Numbered from the stretch's first letter, positions 1-5,679 are shown. The stretch: DNA of 5,708 bases from Methanothrix sp. (GCA_003162615.1 PMNG01000112.1:27469-33176); one strand, 5' to 3'. Numbers and translations: made by a program. Notes: generated from the sequence alone by a model not told the origin.

Positions 1-1
1 A

Positions 2-805
2 ACGCCTCAGATCGCTGGCGACTGGTACAATACACTCAACTGGCTGGACGAAAATAGCAATACAACGAGCTGGTACGACAATCCGGATAAGACTCCGGAG
101 TACAGCGTGCTAAGCTGGTGGGATTACGGGAACTGGATCCTTTATCAGGCCAAGAGGCCTGTTGTATCAAACAACTTCCAGACGGGAATAGAAGACGCCT
201 CGAAGTTCTATCTATCGGAGGACGAGAAGACTGCCACGGATATACTGGACGCGAGACGGACCAAATACGTCATTACCGATTACGATATGCTCTACGGCAA
301 GCTTCCGGCCATAGCTCTCTGGGCAAACAAGGACCCCTCCGAATACCAGAGCAGCCAGGACCTAGGGAATTATTTGGCGGTAGTGCCAACTAAGAAACTG
401 TATCAGACCACTCTAGCCCTATTGCACTTCATCGATGGCAGCAGCCTTGGCCATTTCAGGTTGATTTATGAATCACACACAATCGTTGGCCAGAACCCTC
501 CCACCAGCAGTTTAAAGATCTTCGAGTACGTTCCGGGAGCGTTGATAAGGGTATCGAATGCTCCTGGAAAGAAGGTTGTGACTTTATTGAATATGACATC
601 CAACCAGGGAAGGAAATTCATTTACGTCAACGAAGGAACATCGGAAGTAAGGGTACCGTATTCCACCGAGAAGAGGTATGGGACTTACGCCATAACGCCT
701 TATCTGGTAGTTTCGGGCAACAACTCAACCAATATGAGGAGACAGAGCATTAACGTCACCGAGGACGACGTACAGAACGGCAAGGTTTTGGAGGTAACAA
801 TGTGA
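2..805 (+). CDS. aglB: Oligosaccharyltransferase AglB (STT3 family), C-terminal part, 5' truncated by window edge
   Basis: AglB is the membrane enzyme that moves a lipid-linked glycan onto Asn in N-X-S/T sequons of exported proteins. The frame is open from base 2 with no start, so about 267 C-terminal residues are present and the N-terminal multispanning membrane domain lies off the window. The signature WWDYG is at visible residues 39-43, preceded by the usual W-rich stretch (WYNTLNWL at about 8-15). Fifty residues downstream, D93-Y-D-M96-L-Y-G-K100 fits a DXXMXXXK form of the DK/MI-type motif that sits beside the sequon-binding pocket. The rest looks like the beta-rich peripheral domain, and the gene ends at TGA. 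The GTG at 107 lies inside the domain, just before WWDYG, and is not the start. It converges with nadM across 149 bases. The family call is firm; the motif subtype is from memory. Confidence 0.93.
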   Translation, partial: TPQIAGDWYNTLNWLDENSNTTSWYDNPDKTPEYSVLSWWDYGNWILYQAKRPVVSNNFQTGIEDASKFYLSEDEKTATDILDARRTKYVITDYDMLYGKLPAIALWANKDPSEYQSSQDLGNYLAVVPTKKLYQTTLALLHFIDGSSLGHFRLIYESHTIVGQNPPTSSLKIFEYVPGALIRVSNAPGKKVVTLLNMTSNQGRKFIYVNEGTSEVRVPYSTEKRYGTYAITPYLVVSGNNSTNMRRQSINVTEDDVQNGKVLEVTM

Positions 806-820
806 GCCAAATTCGAGAAC

Positions 821-831
821 TATTTATTTTT
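821..831 (+). terminator. Probable oligo-T terminator of aglB
   Basis: A T-rich run (TATTTATTTTT) begins 15 bases after the aglB stop. Archaeal RNA polymerase often terminates on such U-tracts without a hairpin, and the position before a convergent gene fits. This is inferred from composition only. Confidence 0.45.
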
Positions 832-852
832 GAATAGAAAGTGACACATAAG

Positions 853-914
853 GGAGTGGCTGCCAGATCATTTTACCTACCTCCTGCAAATCTCCTCTTC
901 TGGGCAACCACTCC
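853..914. repeat. Inverted repeat between convergent aglB and nadM
   Basis: The arms GGAGTGGCTGCC (853-864) and GGCAACCACTCC (903-914) are complementary at 11 of 12 positions, around a 38-base loop. In minus-strand RNA the odd pair is a G-U wobble, whereas in plus-strand RNA it is a C-A mismatch. The stem therefore suits the 3' UTR of the nadM transcript better. The loop is polypyrimidine on the plus strand. Its role is unknown; 3' end stabilisation or termination are the simplest options. Confidence 0.45.
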
Positions 915-954
915 GGCAATCCTCAGCTAACCCATAAAGGAGAATAATCAATAT

Positions 955-1470
955 CTAATTATTAGAAATGTCATTCCTTGAGATGTTCACCAGCCTCTCT
1001 ACGCCCCTAATATCGACAATGACGGAAGCGACCTGCTCTGGGACCAGGTTCTTCCAGTCCCCTCCTTCCACCATTAGCTTCCTTATGGCAGTGCCGGAGT
1101 AAGACTCCCTGCCGTACATGGGAGGCTTTCTTACCTCGATCCCTTCCTCTGCAAAGAGTTCCACGACCAGTGGATTGTTAGAATAGACCAGATCGAAGGC
1201 CGGGGTCATGGACTGGACGTGGGTGGCCCACACCGCGTTCCTGTCAACATCCTGAAGAGGTATGATATAGCACCTGTCTCTTAGATCCTCCAGAGCACCA
1301 TAGATCATCGTCATCCTCTCTCCGGCAGTGAAGGGATTCTCAGGAGTATGGCTCACCTGGGCGCTTCCTATCGCTATAACTACCTCATCCACTTCCTCGA
1401 CAATCTTGTGTATGACGGCCTGGTGACCGAGATGGTAGGGTTGGAAACGACCAATGTAGAGCCCGCGCAT
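955..1470 (-). CDS. nadM: Nicotinamide-nucleotide adenylyltransferase (archaeal NadM type)
   Basis: This cytoplasmic enzyme joins NMN and ATP to make NAD+ and pyrophosphate (EC 2.7.7.1), the last step of NAD synthesis and salvage. The 171-residue product has the usual length for archaeal NadM. The nucleotidyltransferase fold begins with GRFQPYHLGH at residues 7-16, which holds the HxGH signature (H13, H16). The family block ENPFTAGERM spans about 44-53. The second ATP-binding signature SGTAIRK is at 125-131, equivalent to the ISSTxxR motif. The ATG at 1470 starts right at the conserved N-terminus. Only 17 bases separate it from the mer stop, with a weak AGGGA ribosome site, so it is probably the last gene of the SAM hydrolase-mer-nadM unit. 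No lesions are seen. Confidence 0.95.
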   Translation of the reverse strand: MRGLYIGRFQPYHLGHQAVIHKIVEEVDEVVIAIGSAQVSHTPENPFTAGERMTMIYGALEDLRDRCYIIPLQDVDRNAVWATHVQSMTPAFDLVYSNNPLVVELFAEEGIEVRKPPMYGRESYSGTAIRKLMVEGGDWKNLVPEQVASVIVDIRGVERLVNISRNDISNN

Positions 1471-1487
1471 AACTGCTTCCCTGAAAT

Positions 1488-2453
1488 CTACTTACAGATG
1501 ATCTGCTTTCCGATCAGCTTAATGGCGCTTTCCCTGTTAGGTCCTATGGGCGACCCAACTACTATCTGAGTCACTCCAGTCTTCTGTAGCTCGTTCACCC
1601 TGGCACGACAGTCCTCAGGAGTTCCTGCGATAGAGAAGGCCTCAACCATCTTCGGGGTTACTTCGGCAAGGACGGATTTGAAGTCGCCTTTGGCTATCGA
1701 ATCTGTAATCTTCTTGGCATCTCCTTGTTCTATTTCGTGCCGCTCAAGCACGTTCGAAGGAGACCCGGCTACGATAAAGCCAACGACCATCTTGGAGGCG
1801 TTCACAGCCTTGGCCTGATCCTTGTCCACGCTGAAGCTGGCGTAGGCGCAGATCTGGACGTCTTCCGGCTTTCTGCCCGCCTTCTCTGCCCCCTGCTTTA
1901 TTACAGGCACGGCGAACTTGAAATCATCCGGGTGAGATGCGTTGATGAGCACACCGTCTGCTATTGCGCCGGCTAGCTCCAGCATCTTTGGACCCTGGGC
2001 ACCGAGATAGATGGGTATTTTCCCGGGGTTGAATTTGAGCTGAGCGCCTTTCATGCCCGCCTGGTTCACTCGCTCTCGCGCCAGAAGGGCTCTGATTGCA
2101 GAGACGGACTCTTTGACTCGGGTCAATGGCTTATCCCACTCGATCCCCATTATCTCAAAAGTCGCCTTATCGCCAGGACCGATGCCTAGAATAGCCCGAC
2201 CTCCGGAAAGCTCATTGATTGCGCCGATGCTGGAGGCAGTCACAGCAGTATTCCTGGTATAAGGATTGGTAACCCCCGTTCCTAACTTGACCTTGTTGGT
2301 CAGCATGGACACTACAGCCAGGGTCGTGTAAACGTCGCGGTTGTTGTAGTGATCTGTTACCCAGACGGTGTCGAAACCAACGTCCTCGGCAAGCTTAGCT
2401 AAATAGCCAATCTTTGCGGCCGGCTCTTCCGGCACGAACTCTATCCCAAACAA
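1488..2453 (-). CDS. mer: F420-dependent 5,10-methylenetetrahydromethanopterin reductase
   Basis: Mer reversibly reduces methylene-H4MPT (or H4SPT) to methyl-H4MPT with F420H2 (EC 1.5.98.2), a cytoplasmic step of methanogenesis or, run backwards, of methyl oxidation. It is a luciferase-like TIM-barrel protein. Visible family blocks are FGIEFVPEEP at 2-11, TDHYNNRDVY at 33-42, GTGVTNPYTRN at 58-68 (the non-prolyl cis-peptide region near F420), GIGPGDK at 90-96 and YLGAQGPKMLELAG at 149-162. I chose TTG at 2453 because it starts at the family N-terminus, gives 321 residues (the normal length) and has GGAGGAG seven bases upstream. A longer frame back to 2555 only re-reads the end of the upstream SAM hydrolase gene. 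The gene is intact and sits between SAM hydrolase (1-base gap) and nadM. Confidence 0.95.
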   Translation of the reverse strand: MFGIEFVPEEPAAKIGYLAKLAEDVGFDTVWVTDHYNNRDVYTTLAVVSMLTNKVKLGTGVTNPYTRNTAVTASSIGAINELSGGRAILGIGPGDKATFEIMGIEWDKPLTRVKESVSAIRALLARERVNQAGMKGAQLKFNPGKIPIYLGAQGPKMLELAGAIADGVLINASHPDDFKFAVPVIKQGAEKAGRKPEDVQICAYASFSVDKDQAKAVNASKMVVGFIVAGSPSNVLERHEIEQGDAKKITDSIAKGDFKSVLAEVTPKMVEAFSIAGTPEDCRARVNELQKTGVTQIVVGSPIGPNRESAIKLIGKQIICK

Positions 2454-2454
2454 A

Positions 2455-3198
2455 TTAAATCTCCTCCAGCTCGATGCGGTCACCGGCCTTAAGGCAGAAG
2501 GCATCGGCAGCGTTTCCCTGGTTGACCGCGATCTCTGCAAAGCCATGGCTTCCAATGGTTATAAGCGGTTCGATCCTCTTAACCTCGGCGTAGGTTCGGA
2601 CCCGCCTGAGTCTTACCCCCTTCAAAGAGAAGCAACCATTGGGCAACTTTCTGATGTTGAGAATGAGATTGCCGAACCTATCGACGTAGATCACGGCGGT
2701 TTCAATTCCCTTGTCTGTCCTTCTGGGCGAGCCGAAGCTCAAGTCCTTTGGATTTACCCTCGGGCCGATACTCGAAGGACTCTGACCGTTAGCGACCATT
2801 GCAGCTACGGGTGCAAAGACGTCCCGGCCATGGAAGGTGTTTGAGGCGTCGAGCTGGCAGGCGATCTTGTAGGCAAATGGCTGGCCCAGCGACTTTGCCG
2901 CTGGCATTAAGAGGCCGTTGTCCGGACCGACAAAGAACTGTCCGCCGCTCTCCACGACAATTCCCAGACGCTCTGTGCCTACTCCTGGATCGACTACCGC
3001 AATGTGAATAGTTCCTTGAGGAAAGTAAGCGACCGAGGATAACAGGGCGAAAGCTCCAGCCCTTACATCCTGGGGCGGGATGTCATGAGCGATATCAACG
3101 AAAGTCACATCCTCAACCTTGAGCTTACTAAGGATCACGCCCTTCATCTGCGCGGGATAGAAAGAGCCGAAGTCGGTGAGGAGGGTTATTATCTTCAT
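2455..3198 (-). CDS. SAM hydrolase (adenosine-forming; SAM hydroxide adenosyltransferase, DUF62 family)
   Basis: Members of this family hydrolyse S-adenosylmethionine to adenosine and methionine and are related to fluorinase/chlorinase. The 247-residue product starts with TLLTDFG at 5-11 and the MKG block at 18-20. VDPGVGTER is at 69-77, PDNGLL at 92-97 and FHGRDVF at 122-128. Asp70, Arg77 and His123 match the Asp-Arg-His triad of the hydrolases, which argues for hydrolase rather than halogenase. The C-terminal beta domain includes YVDRFGNLILNI (171-182) and ends GDRIELEEI. The loop after TDFG is shorter than in the Pyrococcus protein I remember, though methanogen forms seem alike. The ATG at 3198 follows a TATA element with almost no leader. 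It is the first gene of the operon with mer and nadM. The physiological role of the family is uncertain; SAM turnover is the usual suggestion. Confidence 0.93.
   Translation of the reverse strand: MKIITLLTDFGSFYPAQMKGVILSKLKVEDVTFVDIAHDIPPQDVRAGAFALLSSVAYFPQGTIHIAVVDPGVGTERLGIVVESGGQFFVGPDNGLLMPAAKSLGQPFAYKIACQLDASNTFHGRDVFAPVAAMVANGQSPSSIGPRVNPKDLSFGSPRRTDKGIETAVIYVDRFGNLILNIRKLPNGCFSLKGVRLRRVRTYAEVKRIEPLITIGSHGFAEIAVNQGNAADAFCLKAGDRIELEEI
2461..2467 (-). promoter_or_regulatory. Ribosome binding site deciding the TTG start of mer
   Basis: GGAGGAG lies inside the last codons (Leu-Glu-Glu) of the SAM hydrolase gene, 7 bases before TTG at 2453-2451. The upstream stop TAA (2457-2455) falls between the site and the start. 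This arrangement suggests that ribosomes ending on the first gene restart on mer. Confidence 0.8.
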
Positions 3199-3220
3199 GG
3201 TAGTCTTACTTTAAGAAACA

Positions 3221-3240
3221 TAATATATATATTTTTTAGC
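3221..3240 (-). promoter_or_regulatory. Promoter of the SAM hydrolase-mer-nadM operon (BRE + TATA)
   Basis: Read on the minus strand, GCTAAAAAATATATATATTA holds a purine/A-rich BRE-like stretch followed by a long TATA element centred near 3228. A start site about 25 bases downstream falls near 3203, only a few bases before the ATG at 3198. No Shine-Dalgarno sequence is present there. A leaderless or nearly leaderless mRNA is therefore likely for the first gene, in contrast to the strong ribosome site of mer. Confidence 0.7.
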
Positions 3241-3560
3241 AATAGTCGCAAGAGTGGTAAAGTGAATGCCGTACTCGGACTAGGTTCTAACTGCCGATAA
3301 GACAAATGAAGAAAGGAATATGCCAAATCGCTAAATTGGATAAGCGTCTTTGGATAGCGATAAGGCCCGGCATATTCTTGCTCTTGCCAATTTTTTTTTT
3401 GAGTTCTTTAACTCAATCTTTACAAAATCGGCGCTATGGTAAGATTAGCCTCTTTGAGCAGTTTTGGTTAAATTCTGGCCAGTTGCGCTTATCTATATAC
3501 TATTATTATTATTATTTAGCATGAATTGTGAAGATTCCTATTAACCTCCAATTTGATTCA
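3241..3560. other. Gene-free AT-rich stretch with T10 tract, hairpin and (TAT)n run
   Basis: I find no credible gene here. Visible elements are a 9-base inverted repeat (GAATATGCC at 3316-3324 against GGCATATTC at 3369-3377), a run of ten T (3391-3400), a perfect 7-bp hairpin TTGAGTT-CTTT-AACTCAA (3399-3416), and five TAT units (3501-3516). The T10 tract would terminate plus-strand transcription. The open frame across 3306-3524 ends in a Tyr run made by the TAT repeat and is not protein-like. Confidence 0.6.
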
Positions 3561-3564
3561 CGTC

Positions 3565-3583
3565 CTTATAAATAGTATATAAA
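3565..3583 (+). promoter_or_regulatory. Strong double archaeal TATA box
   Basis: CTTATAAATA (3565-3574) and TATATAAA (3576-3583) both match archaeal TATA elements. They would place start sites at about 3596 and 3606. No start codon for a credible protein follows at leaderless distance, which points to a non-coding transcript or a relic promoter. The first box also reads as TATTTATAAG on the minus strand, so direction is not certain. Confidence 0.45.
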
Positions 3584-3595
3584 GACGTTGCGGGA

Positions 3596-3786
3596 TTTCG
3601 GGGTTTTTAGGAATCCTCCTAAAGACTTCTATCCAAATAAAAGATAATTAAGGGGAAAGAATAGATCTATTAGGAGGGAACTAAGCTAAGGTAGGTCCAT
3701 AGATCTATCCTAATTAGTATACAGGTTGAGAAATTGATAAGGTCTTCGCATACAAAAGTAGGGAAGAATTGTTCTTATGATTTTTT
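3596..3786 (+). ncRNA. Possible non-coding transcript downstream of the double TATA box
   Basis: The stretch begins at the predicted start and ends at a T6 tract (3781-3786), giving about 190 bases without a coding frame. It opens with a perfect 7-bp hairpin TTTAGGA-ATCC-TCCTAAA (3606-3623). It also carries the same 10-bp palindrome ATAGATCTAT twice (3661-3670 and 3699-3708). I recognise no known RNA family (not tRNA, SRP RNA, RNase P RNA or a C/D box RNA). This is inference from promoter, hairpin and terminator placement only. Confidence 0.25.
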
Positions 3787-3833
3787 GACGCGCAAGCTTG
3801 GGTATGTGCTCTGAGTTCTTTCAATGCATTTTC

Positions 3834-4126
3834 GTTTTGGACGATGCTGATTACGATACTGAATCGATGCTATGCTATCTTCGAAGAAGAAGTATAAAAA
3901 GCAACATTCAGTCTAATAAGCACACGCAGGAGAAACCGTCCAGAGAGGGGCCAACTAGATTTGACAACGAGTCACACAGAAACGAGGAGCTTTCGAGCCA
4001 TTCTTTGGTTGGCTTAAACTTGGATTCAGGAGAGTTTCCGTGAGGCATGAGAGACTCGATGTATGTTTCGCAGGTTTGGTCCTTCTTGCTTCATTTCTGA
4101 TTATTTGGAGAAAGATGTGTTTTTGA
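3834..4126 (+). pseudogene. IS5-like (DDE) transposase remnant, C-terminal third, frameshifted
   Basis: The first frame reads VLDDADYDTES then a Leu-Arg-Arg-Arg and IKSNI segment, and runs to about 3983. It resembles the 'DaxYDs...L..rGi...IP' block holding the second catalytic Asp of IS5/IS1182-like transposases. One frame over, from 3983, the text continues as RGAFEPFFGWLKLGFRR, then VRHERLD and LVLLASFLIIW, ending at TGA 4124-4126. This matches the family C-terminus, where Glu of the R..xE..F block is the last DDE residue. The switch is explained by loss of one base near 3983. The N-terminal two thirds and the first Asp are missing upstream, and I cannot find the terminal inverted repeats. 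The element cannot encode an active enzyme. Domain matching is from memory of the family pattern. Confidence 0.75.
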
Positions 4127-4133
4127 GATGAGT

Positions 4134-4352
4134 TCAGCAAGTATCTGCCTTTTTTATAATGAAGAATGAGCATTTTGAAGACCGGAAGCTCGACAAAAGC
4201 TCTTTTCTCGTTTGGACAATTCTTGAAGAAAAATCTTCGGGTTGGATAAAGCCGTCAAGATACAGATACCTCTGAAGCGTCGATCGCTTCATCTTCAACG
4301 AGCCCGCCAAGTTAGGGACTACTTTTTTCAAAATCGCTGCTTGGAAGGCCAC
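4134..4352 (-). CDS. Small helix-turn-helix protein, putative regulator
   Basis: The 72-residue product contains NLAGSLKMKRSTLQRYLYLD at 14-33. This has the spacing of a helix-turn-helix: first helix about 14-21, turn at K22-R23, recognition helix about 24-31. It resembles XRE/Fis-like regulators or the DNA-binding head of a recombinase. I cannot name a family. The last 20 residues (Ser, Phe and Lys rich) look less natural and may be sequence joined on by the neighbouring transposon remnant. The start is GTG at 4352; the frame is closed upstream by TAA. A TATA element 24-32 bases upstream fits a leaderless message, and a palindrome overlaps it, which suggests self-repression. A competing plus-strand frame (from ATG 4159) is broken by TGA at 4273, so I prefer this strand. 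Confidence is limited by length. Confidence 0.45.
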   Translation of the reverse strand: MAFQAAILKKVVPNLAGSLKMKRSTLQRYLYLDGFIQPEDFSSRIVQTRKELLSSFRSSKCSFFIIKKADTC

Positions 4353-4375
4353 TAATCTTAATTAATAGCTAAAAT

Positions 4376-4404
4376 CTTTAAATACCAAAGCCAAGTTTTG
4401 GTAT
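4376..4404 (-). promoter_or_regulatory. TATA box with overlapping palindromic operator
   Basis: On the minus strand, TATTTAAAG (4384-4376) is a TATA element about 25 bases before the GTG at 4352. It overlaps one arm of a perfect 8-bp inverted repeat: ATACCAAA (4382-4389) and TTTGGTAT (4397-4404) with a 7-base spacer. The other arm runs into GGTATAAACC on the plus strand, a possible divergent TATA box. A dimeric repressor bound here would block TBP/TFB, and the HTH protein just downstream is the natural candidate. Confidence 0.5.
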
Positions 4405-4660
4405 AAACCGGTGATAAGGTTCAAGCCGAAATCGCTATTGGTGATTCAAATTCCTGTCGGCCTTCATGAATCATTCTTGGCACGCTGGGCCTTAAGTTGA
4501 TTGCTTCACTCTCGCTCTCTCACCAGATCGCCCTTTAATCCTATGAGTTTCCAGCCTCTAGTATGGACTTCGATCTTCACCCTCCGTCTCTCTCCGTCCC
4601 AGGTCTTTCAACGCCCTAGTAGCCCCCAACGATATGTTCGCCAAGGCTAATCAACCGCAA
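4405..4660 (-). other. Purine-skewed stretch with broken protein-like frames; degenerate gene or repeat
   Basis: No intact gene is visible. The minus strand is strongly purine-rich between about 4500 and 4630, as coding strands often are. Two of its frames read like protein but are interrupted. One gives SLGATRALKDLGRRETEGED, then a stop at 4550-4552, then RLETHRIKGRSGER. Its apparent continuation in the next frame, ESEAINLRPSVPRMIHEGRQ, ends at TGA near 4426. Another frame gives RRRVKIEVHTRGWKLIGLKG with stops on both sides. On the plus strand a short frame from GTG 4411 reads MIRFKPKSLLVIQIPVGLHE and stops near 4498. The pattern suggests a decayed ORF or a dispersed repeat rather than a working gene. 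Confidence 0.35.
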
Positions 4661-4661
4661 C

Positions 4662-5039
4662 TTGAATCTGCAGCGGTTTAAGGTCCTCTACATCTGCGGG
4701 AACTACTCCTCCATCCTCCACCTTTTGTCTCCTCTTGAAAGCAATCAAAATTATAAGACTTTGAAGACGAATGTGGGGGGAGAATCAAGCTACCGACTAA
4801 ATATATTGGCCCCCCCTTCCTATACAATTCATGGCTTTGGCAGAAATGCCGGCAGAGTATTCTACTTCGACGAGGTCGAGAGCTACGAAGAGGTTAGAAC
4901 ATATTCGAAGTTAAGAAGGGCAAAAAAATTGATGGCCTTCAAGCGAGATGTGTACCCTCGGAAGCATGAGCCAATACTTCGGATGGCCAATCTCATCCTA
5001 GATTTCGGACAGCAGGAATGTTGCCGGCGGTATTTTTAG
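4662..5039 (+). CDS. Unrecognised ORF, coding-like only in its second half; possibly a gene fragment
   Basis: The frame is open for 125 codons from TTG 4662, but the first part (to about 4830) has no coding character and no ribosome site. From about residue 57 it reads like protein with G/C-rich third positions: GRNAGRVFYFDEVESYEEVR at 60-79, then a basic helix-like part KLRRAKKLMAFKRDVYPR (83-100) and LRMANLILDFG (106-116). I recognise no family. A TATA-like TAAATATAT near 4798-4806 lies about 25 bases before an ATG at 4831 that is one frame off, so a one-base loss shortly after that ATG would restore a leaderless gene. The last 15 or so codons overlap the opposing surface-protein frame by 47 bases and may be chance. 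It could be a truncated gene or an artefact. Confidence 0.3.
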   Translation: MNLQRFKVLYICGNYSSILHLLSPLESNQNYKTLKTNVGGESSYRLNILAPPSYTIHGFGRNAGRVFYFDEVESYEEVRTYSKLRRAKKLMAFKRDVYPRKHEPILRMANLILDFGQQECCRRYF

Positions 5040-5679
5040 ATGCGCTTACCTCTATCTGCAAGGCGTCATTAAACGTTTTTGATGCTCCAGATCCAAATGC
5101 GTAAATTGTTGCCTTATAGGCTCCCGGTGCAACGTTGGCAGTCCAAATCCCGGCATACTCATTCCCAATTGATTGCCTCAGATTCACTCTGCCAACTTCT
5201 ACTCCGGTTGAGTTCGTTATATACGCGTAAATCATGGTCAAGTCTGTGCTTGTAGAGAGGTCATTCGGAGTTGCATTAATTTGAGAACTTGATCTGTTGT
5301 TTCCGAAAACTGCTGTTATCATAACTGGATCACTGAAATTCGCCGGATTAGGCATGGCACGTACGTTGTTCAGAACAATGTTGAGCATTGGCGCCGTGGT
5401 GTGTATTGGCGTTACTGCTGCGTTGCTTGCCGCTGTGTTACTTACAGCTGGATTACTTGCCTGGTTTGAAGTTTGACCAGAACTTTCCCCGAGTAGACTG
5501 GAATTGAATTCTGCATTTCTGAGCCTCCACTGCTGAGGGTTGCTCAAACTCGATGGCGTTTCATTTATAGGCTTGCCTTCTATAAAACTGGCTGCACTTG
5601 CACTTCAATCCTGATCAGTAGCATCGCCGCAATGCGAACACGCCGCGAATGCAATCGGAGACAAACTTGATGTAATCAC
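4993..5679 (-). pseudogene. Secreted surface protein with beta-sandwich domain, interrupted by in-frame TGA
   Basis: One minus-strand frame carries a signal-peptide-like IVITSSLSPIAFAAC, then SHCGDATDQD, a TGA at 5607-5605, and continues SASAASFIEGKPINETPSSL and on to TGA 4993-4995. Surface proteins of Methanothrix, as I remember them, have Trp in this D-W-S-x-S context, so TGG-to-TGA is the simplest explanation. Counting from TTG 5547, an Asn/Ser/Ala-rich linker (about 16-48) leads into a likely Ig-like beta-sandwich (about 54-170). Several N-X-S/T sequons are present (N-E-T, N-S-S, N-A-T, N-S-T), possible targets of AglB. The front end is also faulty: the frame is closed by TAA 5697-5695, the first usable start is GTG 5679, and only a short uncharged segment precedes the cleavage site. 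A GAGGTGA site (5706-5700) lies too far from it. Translation from TTG 5547 would give a protein without export signal. Confidence 0.6.

Noticed and set aside
2545..2844. Open frame of 99 codons on the plus strand
   Set aside because: It lies wholly antisense to the SAM hydrolase gene, has no ribosome site or recognisable sequence, and follows from the codon use of the opposite strand.
3306..3524. Plus-strand frame of 72 codons with a hydrophobic middle and a Tyr run
   Set aside because: The hydrophobic part comes from the T10 tract and the Tyr run from the TAT microsatellite; no coding character elsewhere.
3661..3708. The two ATAGATCTAT copies as terminal repeats of a mobile element
   Set aside because: Each copy is a self-palindrome only 38 bp apart, with no coding content between and no target duplication; too little for an element.
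4159..4365. Plus-strand frame starting MKNEHFEDRKLDKSSFLVWT, antisense to the HTH gene
   Set aside because: It is protein-like but interrupted by TGA at 4273-4275 and has no promoter at a suitable distance, whereas the minus-strand frame is uninterrupted with a TATA box. I keep it as the main alternative for this stretch.
4775..4816. G6 and C7 runs as a hairpin terminator
   Set aside because: The stem is a pure homopolymer pairing with a 29-base loop and no clear T-tract after it; chance is sufficient.
5605..5607. Selenocysteine or recoded TGA in the surface protein
   Set aside because: No sign of a SECIS-like element was recognised, the context suggests Trp, and TGA is used as a normal stop in this window.
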